Part shown: one piece after another, positions 6,107 to 11,969 of the stretch
How positions within the stretch are numbered: the first letter of the stretch is position 1
Layout of the letters: each line of letters opens with the position of its first letter
Virus record (IMG/VR): IMGVR_UViG_3300025860_000112
Coordinates: 1 to 21,077 of that record
Source of the DNA: a virus
DNA: 21,077 nt
Strand: one strand, 5' to 3'
The notes under the pieces: generated by a model
Told to the model about the DNA's origin: nothing
Database searches by the model: none
What the model saw: the letters and a program-made list of their open reading frames with translations, nothing else
Made by a program: the position numbers and the translations under genes

Positions 6107-6806
6107 CATTTCAACATTACTGACCGCTTTATATAAAGCGAGAGATAATTTTAAGACCTTGGAAAAAAATGGGAGCAACAGTTTTTTCAAAACCAAAGAT
6201 GGGAAGCCCCATAAATTTTCTACGTTGGATGATATTTTTTATGCTTGCACCAATTCATTGCGAGATGAAAAGCTAGAAATATTTTACACAACCAAAGTTG
6301 TAGGTGATTTGAATTACCTATGCACTACCTTGTACCACATAGAAAGCAAGCAATGGTTGCGGAGCGAGACAGTAATCGGTGGCTCAAATAGCAAGCCCCA
6401 AGATATTGGCTCTGGCATTACATACATGAGGCGTTACCACATTCAAGCGATGCTAAACCTTGAGGCAGATTTTGAGGATGACGGTAATGTTGCTAGTGGT
6501 AGAAATTCCACTGAGTTATCACCGCCCCGCAAAACAGTTGAGATTAAAGAAATTGACTTTGATTATTCTGGCGCACCCTACCGCATATTTGATAACCAAA
6601 ACAGAGTACACCAGACCTTCACTGAGATAGAGACATGGGGTGTGCGTATGAAAAATGATGCCAATAAAAATAACGCTAACACCAAAGAAGTAAACCGTGT
6701 GCGTGGCGATGTGAAAGATTCACAGGATATGACAGAGAACGCCAAAGCAAAGATGCTTGCTTCAATTGATAGATTAGGGATGACAAATGAAAACCAAGCA
6801 AGTTAA
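6093..6806 (+). CDS. erf: ERF-family single-strand annealing protein
   Basis: 237 residues. The ERF superfamily core is plain: N-terminal helical start, FSTLDDIFYACTNSLRDEKL, a sheet region ending CTTLYHIESKQWLRSE, then Q103-D-I-G-S-G-I-T-Y-M-R-R-Y115 and LEADFEDDGN, the hallmark block of P22 Erf relatives. It anneals complementary single strands in phage recombination and genome circularisation. The C-terminal ~100 residues are divergent and polar, typical for this family. It partners the exonuclease, whose last 14 bases it overlaps. The start at 6093 follows GGAGAACCACG; an earlier in-frame ATG at 6060 lies deep in the exonuclease gene with no ribosome site. Confidence 0.93.
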   Translation: MQSDDISTLLTALYKARDNFKTLEKNGSNSFFKTKDGKPHKFSTLDDIFYACTNSLRDEKLEIFYTTKVVGDLNYLCTTLYHIESKQWLRSETVIGGSNSKPQDIGSGITYMRRYHIQAMLNLEADFEDDGNVASGRNSTELSPPRKTVEIKEIDFDYSGAPYRIFDNQNRVHQTFTEIETWGVRMKNDANKNNANTKEVNRVRGDVKDSQDMTENAKAKMLASIDRLGMTNENQAS

Positions 6807-7044
6807 AAAATTGTGGCAAGGCAAGTTTGTCTCAATACGCGACTATGAAATTAAATCCGCCATTCAACGTGGCGGGTTAAGATTGTTTCACAATAAAGAT
6901 ATTATGGAGCTATCTATTGATGAACTAAAAGCATTAAAGCCAACAGGCCAGATGCACCAATCCAAGTTCGGTGGTCAGTATCAATTAGTTGATATAACGT
7001 GGAAACCACTGGCACATGATCCAAGACAACAGGAGTTGATATAA
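6787..7044 (+). CDS. hypothetical protein in recombination operon (85 aa)
   Basis: Basic N-terminus (MKTKQVKKLWQGKFVSIRDYEI), an amphipathic middle (KDIMELSIDELKALKP), and a polar C-terminus (QSKFGGQYQLVDITWKP). It is soluble with no recognised domain. It overlaps the ERF gene by 20 bases and its stop overlaps the next start (TAATG), so it is translationally locked between the annealing protein and the SSB-tip protein. A recombination accessory role follows from position only. Confidence 0.75.
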   Translation: MKTKQVKKLWQGKFVSIRDYEIKSAIQRGGLRLFHNKDIMELSIDELKALKPTGQMHQSKFGGQYQLVDITWKPLAHDPRQQELI

Positions 7045-7454
7045 TGGACAACAAATACGAAAACTCTGGAAATCTATTCCCCGCCAACAACACTGAGATT
7101 GTCAGGCAGGGAAAGGTTGATATTGAAGGCTTAGACCATGAGCTTGTCATTGCCAAAACCGTTACACCAAAGAAAGGCATGACCATATTCCAAGTCTACA
7201 AGCAAGTTGGTGTTCTATACATCAATGATGACAAAACAGAAAAGAAGGATTGGGATATTTCTGGTGAGTTAGAAATCAACGGTGAAAAGCAAATGGCTTG
7301 GGGCAGAAAGAAAACTGATAAAAACGGCAATGACTACACTAGGATGGGGTTTGCGCCATCCAAGCCTAAAGAAGATGAGCCGTTCATCTCGCCTGATGAC
7401 TTCAATAACAAATCTTCTAAGCAAGATGATTTAGACGATGATATTCCGTTTTAG
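7044..7454 (+). CDS. SSB-tipped protein, candidate phage single-strand binding protein
   Basis: 136 residues. It ends in D-D-L-D-D-D-I-P-F, nearly identical to the acidic tip by which bacterial SSB recruits partners (DDDIPF). The body starts NSGNLFPANN and has a beta-rich run (KDWDISGELEINGEKQMAWGRKK), reminiscent of short phage proteins with an NSG.LF start and of DUF736-like proteins. It does not show the usual SSB OB-fold signature. With the exonuclease and ERF protein it would complete a recombination set. AGGAG precedes the ATG, which overlaps the upstream stop by one base. The tip is seen; the OB-fold is not demonstrated. Confidence 0.75.
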   Translation: MDNKYENSGNLFPANNTEIVRQGKVDIEGLDHELVIAKTVTPKKGMTIFQVYKQVGVLYINDDKTEKKDWDISGELEINGEKQMAWGRKKTDKNGNDYTRMGFAPSKPKEDEPFISPDDFNNKSSKQDDLDDDIPF

Positions 7455-7456
7455 TC

Positions 7457-7792
7457 ATGGCTAAACGAAACAGAATCAAACCCAAGAGATACGCTAATAA
7501 AGACCACCTTTCATGGGTTCATCAATTTGATTGTTGCTTAAAGGTCAACGGCGATTGCTTGGGCGTAATACAAGCCCATCACTTGCTGCGACCTTGGGAT
7601 GGCATTAGGGGCATGGGGCTGAAGGCCACAGACCGCAACCTTATCCCCCTCTGCCAGCGGCATCACATAATGCTTCACAAGGCTGGAAACGAAATCAAAT
7701 ATTTTGAGGAAATTACTGGCAACGGTGACTTTGGTAAAATCATTGCTCAACAGTATTGGGAAAAAAGCCCTCATAATGATGACGAGGAATAA
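7457..7792 (+). CDS. HNH-like nuclease (DUF968-like)
   Basis: 111 residues with the arrangement of small phage HNH/His-Me nucleases: C-C-L-K-V-N-G-D-C (candidate metal ligands), VIQAHHLLRPW, GMGLKATDRNLIPLCQRHHIMLHKAGNE. The AHH, the D-R-N-L-I-P-L-C and the RHH...H form a betabeta-alpha-metal-like site. DUF968/YbcO-type proteins sit in recombination modules of lambdoid phages and are thought to be structure-specific nucleases. The start lies 2 bases after the upstream stop without an obvious ribosome site, so it probably depends on coupling. Confidence 0.8.
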   Translation: MAKRNRIKPKRYANKDHLSWVHQFDCCLKVNGDCLGVIQAHHLLRPWDGIRGMGLKATDRNLIPLCQRHHIMLHKAGNEIKYFEEITGNGDFGKIIAQQYWEKSPHNDDEE

Positions 7793-8116
7793 ATGATAAC
7801 AGATGATGATGTAGAGAAGGCTATTGACTACCTACGAGATAGCGCAACAAATGCCGCCCAATCCAGAGCCAACAGGATTTATATGGATGAGTTCCGTAAA
7901 TCACTAAAGGCTTTGATTATGAGAGAATACAACCATCTGCCAGTTGGCGCACAGGAGCGTGAGGCATATGCAGATGACAGATACCTAAAACATCTTGAGG
8001 CCATGAAGATTGCGATAGCGCAGGATGAGCAAAACAGGTTCTTACGGATAGCGGCAGAGGCAAAGATTGAAGCATGGCGTAGCTTTTCCGCTAATCATAG
8101 GGCGGTCAAGATATGA
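7793..8116 (+). CDS. conserved phage hypothetical, recombination module (107 aa)
   Basis: Entirely helical and charged. It starts DDDVEKAIDYLRDSATNAAQSRANRIYMDEFRKSLKA, then PVGAQEREAYADDRYLKHLE, and ends AAEAKIEAWRSFSANHRAVK. I recognise this as a family recurring next to recombination genes in proteobacterial phages, but know no function. GAGG lies 5 bases before the start, which follows the upstream stop directly. The stop overlaps the next ATG by 4 bases. Confidence 0.82.
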   Translation: MITDDDVEKAIDYLRDSATNAAQSRANRIYMDEFRKSLKALIMREYNHLPVGAQEREAYADDRYLKHLEAMKIAIAQDEQNRFLRIAAEAKIEAWRSFSANHRAVKI

Positions 8117-8313
8117 CAAAAGATGAAAGCCTAAACAACATTAGATTACTAAGCATAGTACAAGCCGCCAAATATATGGGGGTCAGCCCTATGACCTTCC
8201 GCAAGATGGTAGAACGTGGCGATGCTCCCAAGCCTATACAAATAACGGATAGGCGTGTAGTCTGGGATAAGAAGCTGTTGGATAGTTTCATTGACAACCT
8301 CAATGGTTTCTAA
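8113..8313 (+). CDS. AlpA/excisionase-like HTH protein (66 aa)
   Basis: MerR/HTH_17-type DNA-binding protein: LLSIVQAAKYMGVSPMTFRKMVERGDAPKPIQITDRRVVWDKKLLDSFI is the standard AlpA/excisionase pattern (helix-turn-helix, then a P-x-P wing and the R-V-W strand). Such proteins act as excisionases or transcriptional activators. No integrase is visible in the window, so a regulatory role is at least as likely. It ends the recombination operon; the first ATG overlaps the previous stop (ATGA), and a terminator follows 17 bases after its stop. Confidence 0.82.
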   Translation: MTKDESLNNIRLLSIVQAAKYMGVSPMTFRKMVERGDAPKPIQITDRRVVWDKKLLDSFIDNLNGF

Positions 8314-8329
8314 TTTCCTCCCTGAACTT

Positions 8330-8356
8330 GGCCTCTCATCTGAGAGGTCATTTTTT
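8330..8356 (+). terminator. rho-independent terminator of the recombination operon
   Basis: GGCCTCTC (8330-8337), loop ATCT, GAGAGGTC (8342-8349): eight pairs including one G-U, followed by A and six Ts (8351-8356). It lies 17 bases after the AlpA-like gene and only 9 bases before the next start codon. Confidence 0.85.
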
Positions 8357-8364
8357 ACAGTGCT

Positions 8365-8607
8365 ATGAGAAAATTTAGATACAGACCCGCTATAGTGAAC
8401 AACAATCCAGTAGTGCGCTTTCTTTTTGAGGAGATGCACCGTCAGCGTTGTTGCCAAATGGATTTATCAGAGAAGGTTGGCTTGCATCGCGATACCCTGC
8501 GAAACTGGCGGACAAAACACGTTCCACGAATTGATGATATTGAAGCGGCATTGAATTGTCTTGGATATACATTGAAAGCAGTCAAAATAAAAAATAATGA
8601 AAAATAA
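8365..8607 (+). CDS. XRE-like HTH regulator (80 aa)
   Basis: Single HTH domain: NPVVRFLFEEMHRQRCCQMDLSEKVGLHRDTLRNWRTKHVPRIDDIEAALNCLGYTLKAV. Helix 2-turn-helix 3 lies in DLSEKVGLHRDTLRNWR, and the run RIDDIEAALNCLGY is characteristic of a phage regulator family I have met often. The start follows a terminator T-tract by 9 bases with no ribosome site, so either read-through or a promoter inside the preceding gene must feed it, and translation may be nearly leaderless. Promoter/operator copy 2 lies 21 bases after its stop, making it a candidate for the protein that binds that palindrome. Confidence 0.82.
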   Translation: MRKFRYRPAIVNNNPVVRFLFEEMHRQRCCQMDLSEKVGLHRDTLRNWRTKHVPRIDDIEAALNCLGYTLKAVKIKNNEK

Positions 8608-8628
8608 TCCCTTTTTATTTGTTTTATG

Positions 8629-8662
8629 TGTTGACATTAGTAAACAGGTGCGCCATTATAAT
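8629..8662 (+). promoter_or_regulatory. promoter with embedded palindromic operator, copy 2
   Basis: TTGACA (8631-8636) and TATAAT (8657-8662) with the same 20-base spacing as copy 1. The palindrome TGTTGAC-ATTA-GTAAACA (8629-8646) is identical to copy 1, and the spacers differ at only three positions. The shared AT-rich upstream and leader downstream show that the whole control cassette was duplicated. Confidence 0.65.
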
Positions 8663-8677
8663 TAGGTAAGGTAAACA

Positions 8678-8697
8678 AAACCACGGAGACCAAAATG
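8678..8697 (+). promoter_or_regulatory. repeated translation leader, copy 4
   Basis: AAACCACGGAGACCAAAATG, identical over all 20 bases to the copy at 2406-2425. It sits 15 bases after the -10 box of promoter copy 2, so it forms nearly the whole 5' leader of that mRNA. Confidence 0.75.
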
Positions 8698-8895
8698 ATT
8701 AAGTTAAAGAAAATTTTAGAGCGTACACAGTTTAAAGGCGCAGTATGGGTTGTTGTTGGCGCGGAACACATACGGATTCACCAGATTGGCAATCATTGGT
8801 TGGCTGATGAGTACCGTGATGGCAAGTATGTTTCTAACATTGCCAAAGGTGGCGCAAGCCGTGCCTTTTTGCTTAAAAGATTAGCGGCGGCTTAA
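8695..8895 (+). CDS. hypothetical early protein (66 aa)
   Basis: A short basic protein, MIKLKKILERTQFKGAVWVVVG, then IRIHQIGNHWLADEYRDGKYVSNIAKGG, ending SRAFLLKRLAAA. It is probably a small beta sheet with terminal helices, not a membrane protein. First gene after promoter copy 2, with the consensus leader. No family recognised. Confidence 0.75.
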   Translation: MIKLKKILERTQFKGAVWVVVGAEHIRIHQIGNHWLADEYRDGKYVSNIAKGGASRAFLLKRLAAA

Positions 8896-8905
8896 CAGCC
8901 CCGCC

Positions 8906-8925
8906 AAACCACGGAGACCACGATG
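8906..8925 (+). promoter_or_regulatory. repeated translation leader, composite copy 5
   Basis: AAACCACGGAGACCACGATG. It contains both forms of the leader: AAACCACGGAGACC at the left, and GGAG followed by ACCACG abutting the ATG at the right (compare 6082 and 10621). The ACCACG unit therefore flanks GAG as a direct repeat. Confidence 0.7.
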
Positions 8926-9249
8926 ACCAGAACAATAGAAATAGCAAACACAATTAAGCACCAGATTGTAGCCCAATCCCCAGCGGCGTTAATGAGTTAT
9001 GCGGCGCGGAACTTTGTTGCCCTTAACGAGACAGACAAAAGACACGGTGGCTTGCAGTTTAAGACAAGCGGATACAAGCACAAGGGGTTGGTTGTGATTA
9101 ACCTGATGTTCAATGACACCTACACCATTGAGACAGTAAAGATACGCAAGGGTGAGGTTAAGGTGTGTGATTCATATGATTATGTTTATGCAGACCAGTT
9201 GATTGAGGTTTTAGACCACATGGTAGAGGGCGTACATTATGACCGTTAA
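8923..9249 (+). CDS. hypothetical early protein (108 aa)
   Basis: Mixed helix and sheet. N-terminal helix (EIANTIKHQIVAQSPAALMSYAARNFVAL), then a beta-rich region (GGLQFKTSGYKHKGLVVINLMFNDTYTIETVKIRKGEVKVCDSYD) and a C-terminal helix (YADQLIEVLDHMVEG). The proportions look like a small single-domain binding protein; I know no family. It has the composite leader at 8906 and overlaps the following metallopeptidase-like gene by 11 bases, so their products may work together. Confidence 0.75.
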   Translation: MTRTIEIANTIKHQIVAQSPAALMSYAARNFVALNETDKRHGGLQFKTSGYKHKGLVVINLMFNDTYTIETVKIRKGEVKVCDSYDYVYADQLIEVLDHMVEGVHYDR

Positions 9250-9622
9250 ACGTATTGAGATGGCTCTGCACGTTATGGAACTTTGTGCAACCCACAAGAT
9301 TAAGGTGACATACCAGAGCCTTGAGGATTTTGAGCCTCGCTATTGGGCAAGGCGGCATCCGCGTGAAATACAAATCCGCCCAACCAAGAACACTGGATAC
9401 TATGTATCTGCCCTGCATGAGATTGGGCATATCGTAGGAGACCGCCAGATGCCCCGCAACAGGCTATTGACCCAAGAGTTGTACGCTTGGATATGGGCAA
9501 GAGAGAACGCCCTTGTGTGGACTGAGACAGCAGAGCGTATTATGCGCCGCGCTATGGATAGCTACAGATGGGAACAAAAACACAAAGATATATGGAATAG
9601 GAGATTTAGCAATGTCGTGTGA
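9239..9622 (+). CDS. ImmA/IrrE-like zinc metallopeptidase candidate (127 aa)
   Basis: It contains H60-E-I-G-H64 in the context VSALHEIGHIVG, a clear HExxH zincin motif. A downstream E80-L-Y-A-W (ExxAW) could supply the third ligand, the spacing and context seen in ImmA/IrrE (DUF955) peptidases. The N-terminus is basic and mixed. ImmA-type enzymes cleave XRE repressors to derepress mobile elements. In this window several small XRE proteins could be targets, which is inference. It is shorter than typical two-domain IrrE proteins and carries no HTH of its own. It overlaps the preceding gene by 11 bases and the following one by 11. Confidence 0.75.
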   Translation: MTVKRIEMALHVMELCATHKIKVTYQSLEDFEPRYWARRHPREIQIRPTKNTGYYVSALHEIGHIVGDRQMPRNRLLTQELYAWIWARENALVWTETAERIMRRAMDSYRWEQKHKDIWNRRFSNVV

Positions 9623-9836
9623 TAACCCTGCATTTTATTTTGTTGAGCGTGGATACAGCTACAAAGAAATAGAAACTAGATGCGGCTCTACAATCACAAA
9701 GCGAGGCCATGTTGATACAGCTTTTTGTGATGAGTGCGCTAATAACAAACAAAAGATGGCAGAGCATGAAAACAGATTGCGTATTTCTGAAGAAGATAAC
9801 GCTTGGCTTGCATCTGCTGGATGGGGGGAAATGTAA
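9612..9836 (+). CDS. small cysteine-containing protein (74 aa)
   Basis: MSCDNPAFYFVERGYSYKEIETRCGS..., then HVDTAFCDECANNKQKMAEHENRL and a C-terminal EEDNAWLASAGWGEM. C3, C24, and the C-D-E-C pair could bind zinc, suggesting a treble-clef or ribbon-like mini-domain. AGGAG lies 8 bases before the start at 9612; the in-frame sequence upstream of it only shadows the metallopeptidase gene. No family recognised. Confidence 0.65.
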   Translation: MSCDNPAFYFVERGYSYKEIETRCGSTITKRGHVDTAFCDECANNKQKMAEHENRLRISEEDNAWLASAGWGEM

Positions 9837-9837
9837 A

Positions 9838-10572
9838 ATGAACACGCTTGGAATGAAAGCACTGCAACAAGTGAAAGATAACATGATGAAGCCAATCTAT
9901 GAAAAGCGGCGTCATCTAGGTTGCGAATGGTGCGGAACCACATTTTATGGATATTACAGCAAAGAGAAGCAATCCATGTTTAATTCACCATGCTTTATTG
10001 AGGAAGGGGTATCTGTTTTCATCCCGCCATGCCCGAATGAAGATTGCGGGATGGAGAGTTTTGGGGTCTACGATGCCAAATCAGCCCTGCATCATTACAA
10101 CAAACGCAAAGAAAAAGAACGCAAGAAGGCAGAGCGTAAAGCAAAAAAAGATGCTGAACCTGTCAAGGTGAGCAAGAAACTAACCTATCCAAACAAACAA
10201 GCCTATCATGATAGGATTGAACACCTTGCCGCCAACCCAGATGATTTAACCAAATATGAGATTATGTCATCCTACTTTCTTGACAAAATATTCTGGAAAA
10301 AATTTGGCAAGGGATGCCACACACTGCAATCAAGACACTTCACAATTAAAAAACAGTTATGGGATGGAACTTACAGGAGCAATTCTGGCAAAACACGGAT
10401 GGGCGGGTTTACGCCTTACTTTAAAGTGACTAACAATCAAACAGGGAAAGAGAGAGAGGTCGGCAAAGAGAGCGTTAGGTTTGAGATAGAGCTAAAACAG
10501 AAATACGGAACCAATAGACGCAATGACCCTAAAAGAAACTTTGGATTGCCAAATAGTAGGGGATATAGATAA
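9838..10572 (+). CDS. hypothetical protein with N-terminal zinc-binding cysteines (244 aa)
   Basis: The N-terminal 80 residues contain C-E-W-C-G, then an isolated Cys, then P-C-P-N-E-D-C-G, a likely zinc knuckle or ribbon. A very basic coiled stretch follows (KRKEKERKKAERKAKK), then a mixed domain (YDRIEHL..., FWKKFGKGCHTLQSRHFTIKKQLWDGTY) and a C-terminal basic tail (NRRNDPKRNFG). This composition suggests nucleic-acid binding. The start at 9838 follows the upstream stop by 1 base, behind a G-rich run (GGGGGG) 9 bases away. Family and role unknown. Confidence 0.75.
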   Translation: MNTLGMKALQQVKDNMMKPIYEKRRHLGCEWCGTTFYGYYSKEKQSMFNSPCFIEEGVSVFIPPCPNEDCGMESFGVYDAKSALHHYNKRKEKERKKAERKAKKDAEPVKVSKKLTYPNKQAYHDRIEHLAANPDDLTKYEIMSSYFLDKIFWKKFGKGCHTLQSRHFTIKKQLWDGTYRSNSGKTRMGGFTPYFKVTNNQTGKEREVGKESVRFEIELKQKYGTNRRNDPKRNFGLPNSRGYR

Positions 10573-10574
10573 TA

Positions 10575-10606
10575 ACTGTTGACATTGGTAAACAGTATGT
10601 TATCTT
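10575..10606 (+). promoter_or_regulatory. promoter with palindromic operator, copy 3
   Basis: The palindrome extends to ACTGTTGAC-ATTG-GTAAACAGT (10575-10596) with 8 of 9 arm positions paired, the most symmetrical of the three copies. TTGACA is at 10579-10584; TATCTT at 10601-10606 is the best -10 (16-base spacing). The TATAAT box of copies 1 and 2 is not kept, so this promoter may be weaker or differently tuned. It is the reason to expect a separate transcript starting ahead of 10633. Confidence 0.55.
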
Positions 10607-10620
10607 TACTTAAACCATTA

Positions 10621-10635
10621 GGAGAAACCACGATG
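10621..10635 (+). promoter_or_regulatory. rearranged leader at 10633 start
   Basis: GGAGAAACCACGATG, the same order as at 6082: ribosome site, AAACCACG, then the start codon directly. ATG is followed by ACC, as at 8923 and 10871. Confidence 0.6.
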
Positions 10636-10896
10636 ACCAATATTTATATAGACCAAGGAATAGAGCAAGACGCTCAGAACGACATGAATATTATTTTAGA
10701 GTTGCGGACTAAAGTTGGCGACGCTATTCACCACGCTCAAAAATTACAATCAGCGGGGGCAATGGCTTACAATGACGATTTGCTTGTAAATGTTATTGAT
10801 AAGCTGGATGACATTCTTGCTGATGTAATTCAACCAGTTGAGACATTAGTAGAGGAAGGATTAAACCACCATGACCAAGCAAATAACGCCGCATGA
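10633..10896 (+). CDS. acidic helical hypothetical protein (87 aa)
   Basis: MTNIYIDQGIEQDAQNDMNIILELRTKVGDAIHHAQKLQ..., then NVIDKLDDILADVIQPVETLVEEGL. Strongly acidic, all helical, with heptad-like spacing, so a dimer or helical bundle is likely. Small acidic phage proteins like this are sometimes inhibitors or DNA mimics, but nothing in the sequence proves that. The first gene behind promoter copy 3; the start is set by GGAGAAACCACG. An earlier in-frame ATG at 10594 lies within the promoter. Confidence 0.7.
   Translation: MTNIYIDQGIEQDAQNDMNIILELRTKVGDAIHHAQKLQSAGAMAYNDDLLVNVIDKLDDILADVIQPVETLVEEGLNHHDQANNAA
10863..10873 (+). promoter_or_regulatory. degenerate leader at 10871 start
   Basis: AAACCACCATG followed by ACC, preceded by AAGGA at 10856. 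One base differs from the AAACCACG form. It lies inside the 3' end of the upstream gene, showing the motif tolerates overlap with coding sequence. Confidence 0.45.
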
Positions 10897-11080
10897 CTTT
10901 AGAGCAATGCGGATGAAGCTAGGGCTGTCGCAACAAAAGATGGCAGAATTACTTGGATACAATACAAGGTCTATGATTTGCCACCTTGAAAGCGGCAATA
11001 GATACATAACACCACGAATGACCATAACCATGAATTTACTGATGGAGAAGCATGATGATAAATTGGCACAACGCACCTGA
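10871..11080 (+). CDS. XRE-family HTH regulator (69 aa)
   Basis: Classical HTH_3 domain: DFRAMRMKLGLSQQKMAELLGYNTRSMICHLESGNRYI, with the LGLSQQKMAELLG helix 2 and N-T-R-S-M recognition helix. It is a single-domain, Cro-sized protein. It lies directly downstream of promoter copy 3 and is a candidate for binding the repeated palindrome. It overlaps the acidic protein gene by 26 bases and the next gene by 29. Confidence 0.87.
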   Translation: MTKQITPHDFRAMRMKLGLSQQKMAELLGYNTRSMICHLESGNRYITPRMTITMNLLMEKHDDKLAQRT

Positions 11081-11279
11081 GTATTCCCACAAGGGATATA
11101 TCTATAAGCCAGAGATTGAGCATGAAGATGAAGAAGGAATCCGCAAAGCGACACACCGTTTTGTAAACAGGGTTGACCCACTTGATGTTATGCAATGCGG
11201 AGAGCATACGCCTTACCGTTGGATGACCCATGAGCAAGCCAAAAAATTCATAAACAAAATGATAAGGGTACGGTCATGA
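11052..11279 (+). CDS. hypothetical protein (75 aa)
   Basis: MMINWHNAPEYSHKGYIYKPEIEHEDEEGIRKATHRFVNRVD, then GEHTPYRWMTHEQAKKFINKMI. Rich in His, Tyr and charged residues, soluble, probably one compact domain. GGAG lies 4 bases before ATG 11052 and 7 bases before ATG 11055, so the second ATG may be the real start. It overlaps the upstream HTH gene by 29 bases and its stop overlaps the lipoprotein start (ATGA). Not recognised. Confidence 0.7.
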   Translation: MMINWHNAPEYSHKGYIYKPEIEHEDEEGIRKATHRFVNRVDPLDVMQCGEHTPYRWMTHEQAKKFINKMIRVRS

Positions 11280-11509
11280 GGTGGGCTGTATTTATTATGG
11301 CGGCATCAATGACCGCCTGTAGCTACAACCCTGTGGTTGATTTAAGGGCTTCAAAAGATGAAGCTCAATTGTTCCAGAGGGATGTGATGGAGTGCAGGGA
11401 ACTAGCCAAGCAAGTTGATTGGCAAATATTCCCTACATACAGAATGGCTGTTGCAAAATGCCTAGAGGGGCGTGGACACAGCATCCTCAATGGAAGCAGT
11501 TGGAAATAA
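11276..11509 (+). CDS. small lipoprotein (77 aa)
   Basis: A short basic start (MRW), hydrophobic core (AVFIMAASMTA) and C15 in S-M-T-A-C-S make a plausible lipobox, so the mature protein would be lipid-anchored at the cell envelope. The mature part contains two further cysteines, C40 (MECRELAKQ) and C62 (AKCLEGRGHSIL), which could form a disulfide. The YNPVVD...CLEGRG pattern resembles small bacterial glycine-zipper-type lipoproteins. As an early-region lipoprotein it could alter the surface, for example superinfection exclusion; that is inference. It is not placed like an outer-membrane spanin. Confidence 0.72.
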   Translation: MRWAVFIMAASMTACSYNPVVDLRASKDEAQLFQRDVMECRELAKQVDWQIFPTYRMAVAKCLEGRGHSILNGSSWK

Positions 11510-11523
11510 AAGGAGTATTCCAG

Positions 11524-11925
11524 ATGGAAAACCGTAAATATGCAGAAATAATTCTGCCAGTGATTAACAAGCAAGCACGTTCAGTTGACCAAATATCTGA
11601 AAAGCTAGGCAAGACCAAAGCAACAATCAGCACCTACATAACTGATTGCAGAAACCGTGGACACGACATTACAAAATCAATGCGTGATGGCGTTGCTGTT
11701 TATAGATACATAAGCAAAAGTCAGCCTATAAAACACGCACCAATTTTGCAATTTGAGCAACACGATAACCCTGACCATGTGAACAACAGGGTAAATGGAA
11801 AAACTAAATTCATTGCTAAATGCTTAACTGACAGGCTAGGCTTTAACATAACTACACAACAGGCGGTTCTTTATGGGTTACATTTGGCAGACCAGAAATT
11901 AAACCCTGATGAATTTGATGACTAA
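11524..11925 (+). CDS. winged-helix DNA-binding protein (133 aa)
   Basis: The N-terminal ~60 residues are a helix-turn-helix: AEIILPVINKQARSVDQISEKLGKTKATISTYITDCRNRGHDIT, followed by a wing (KSMRDGVAVYRYI). The C-terminal part (FIAKCLTDRLGFNITTQQAVLYGLHLADQ) is helical and of unknown role. AAGGAG lies 8 bases before ATG 11524; the frame is open further upstream but only over the lipoprotein gene. It ends the operon ahead of a strong terminator. Confidence 0.8.
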   Translation: MENRKYAEIILPVINKQARSVDQISEKLGKTKATISTYITDCRNRGHDITKSMRDGVAVYRYISKSQPIKHAPILQFEQHDNPDHVNNRVNGKTKFIAKCLTDRLGFNITTQQAVLYGLHLADQKLNPDEFDD

Positions 11926-11931
11926 ACAAAC

Positions 11932-11956
11932 CGCCCCCTTGATTGGGGGCGTTTTT
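11932..11956 (+). terminator. strong rho-independent terminator
   Basis: CGCCCCC (11932-11938), six-base loop TTGATT, GGGGGCG (11945-11951), then five Ts. Perfect seven-pair GC stem, 7 bases after the stop of the winged-helix gene. The next ribosome site lies within 10 bases, so genes at 11970-12731 need read-through or a nearby promoter. Confidence 0.9.
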
Positions 11957-11969
11957 ATAGGAGCTAAGG

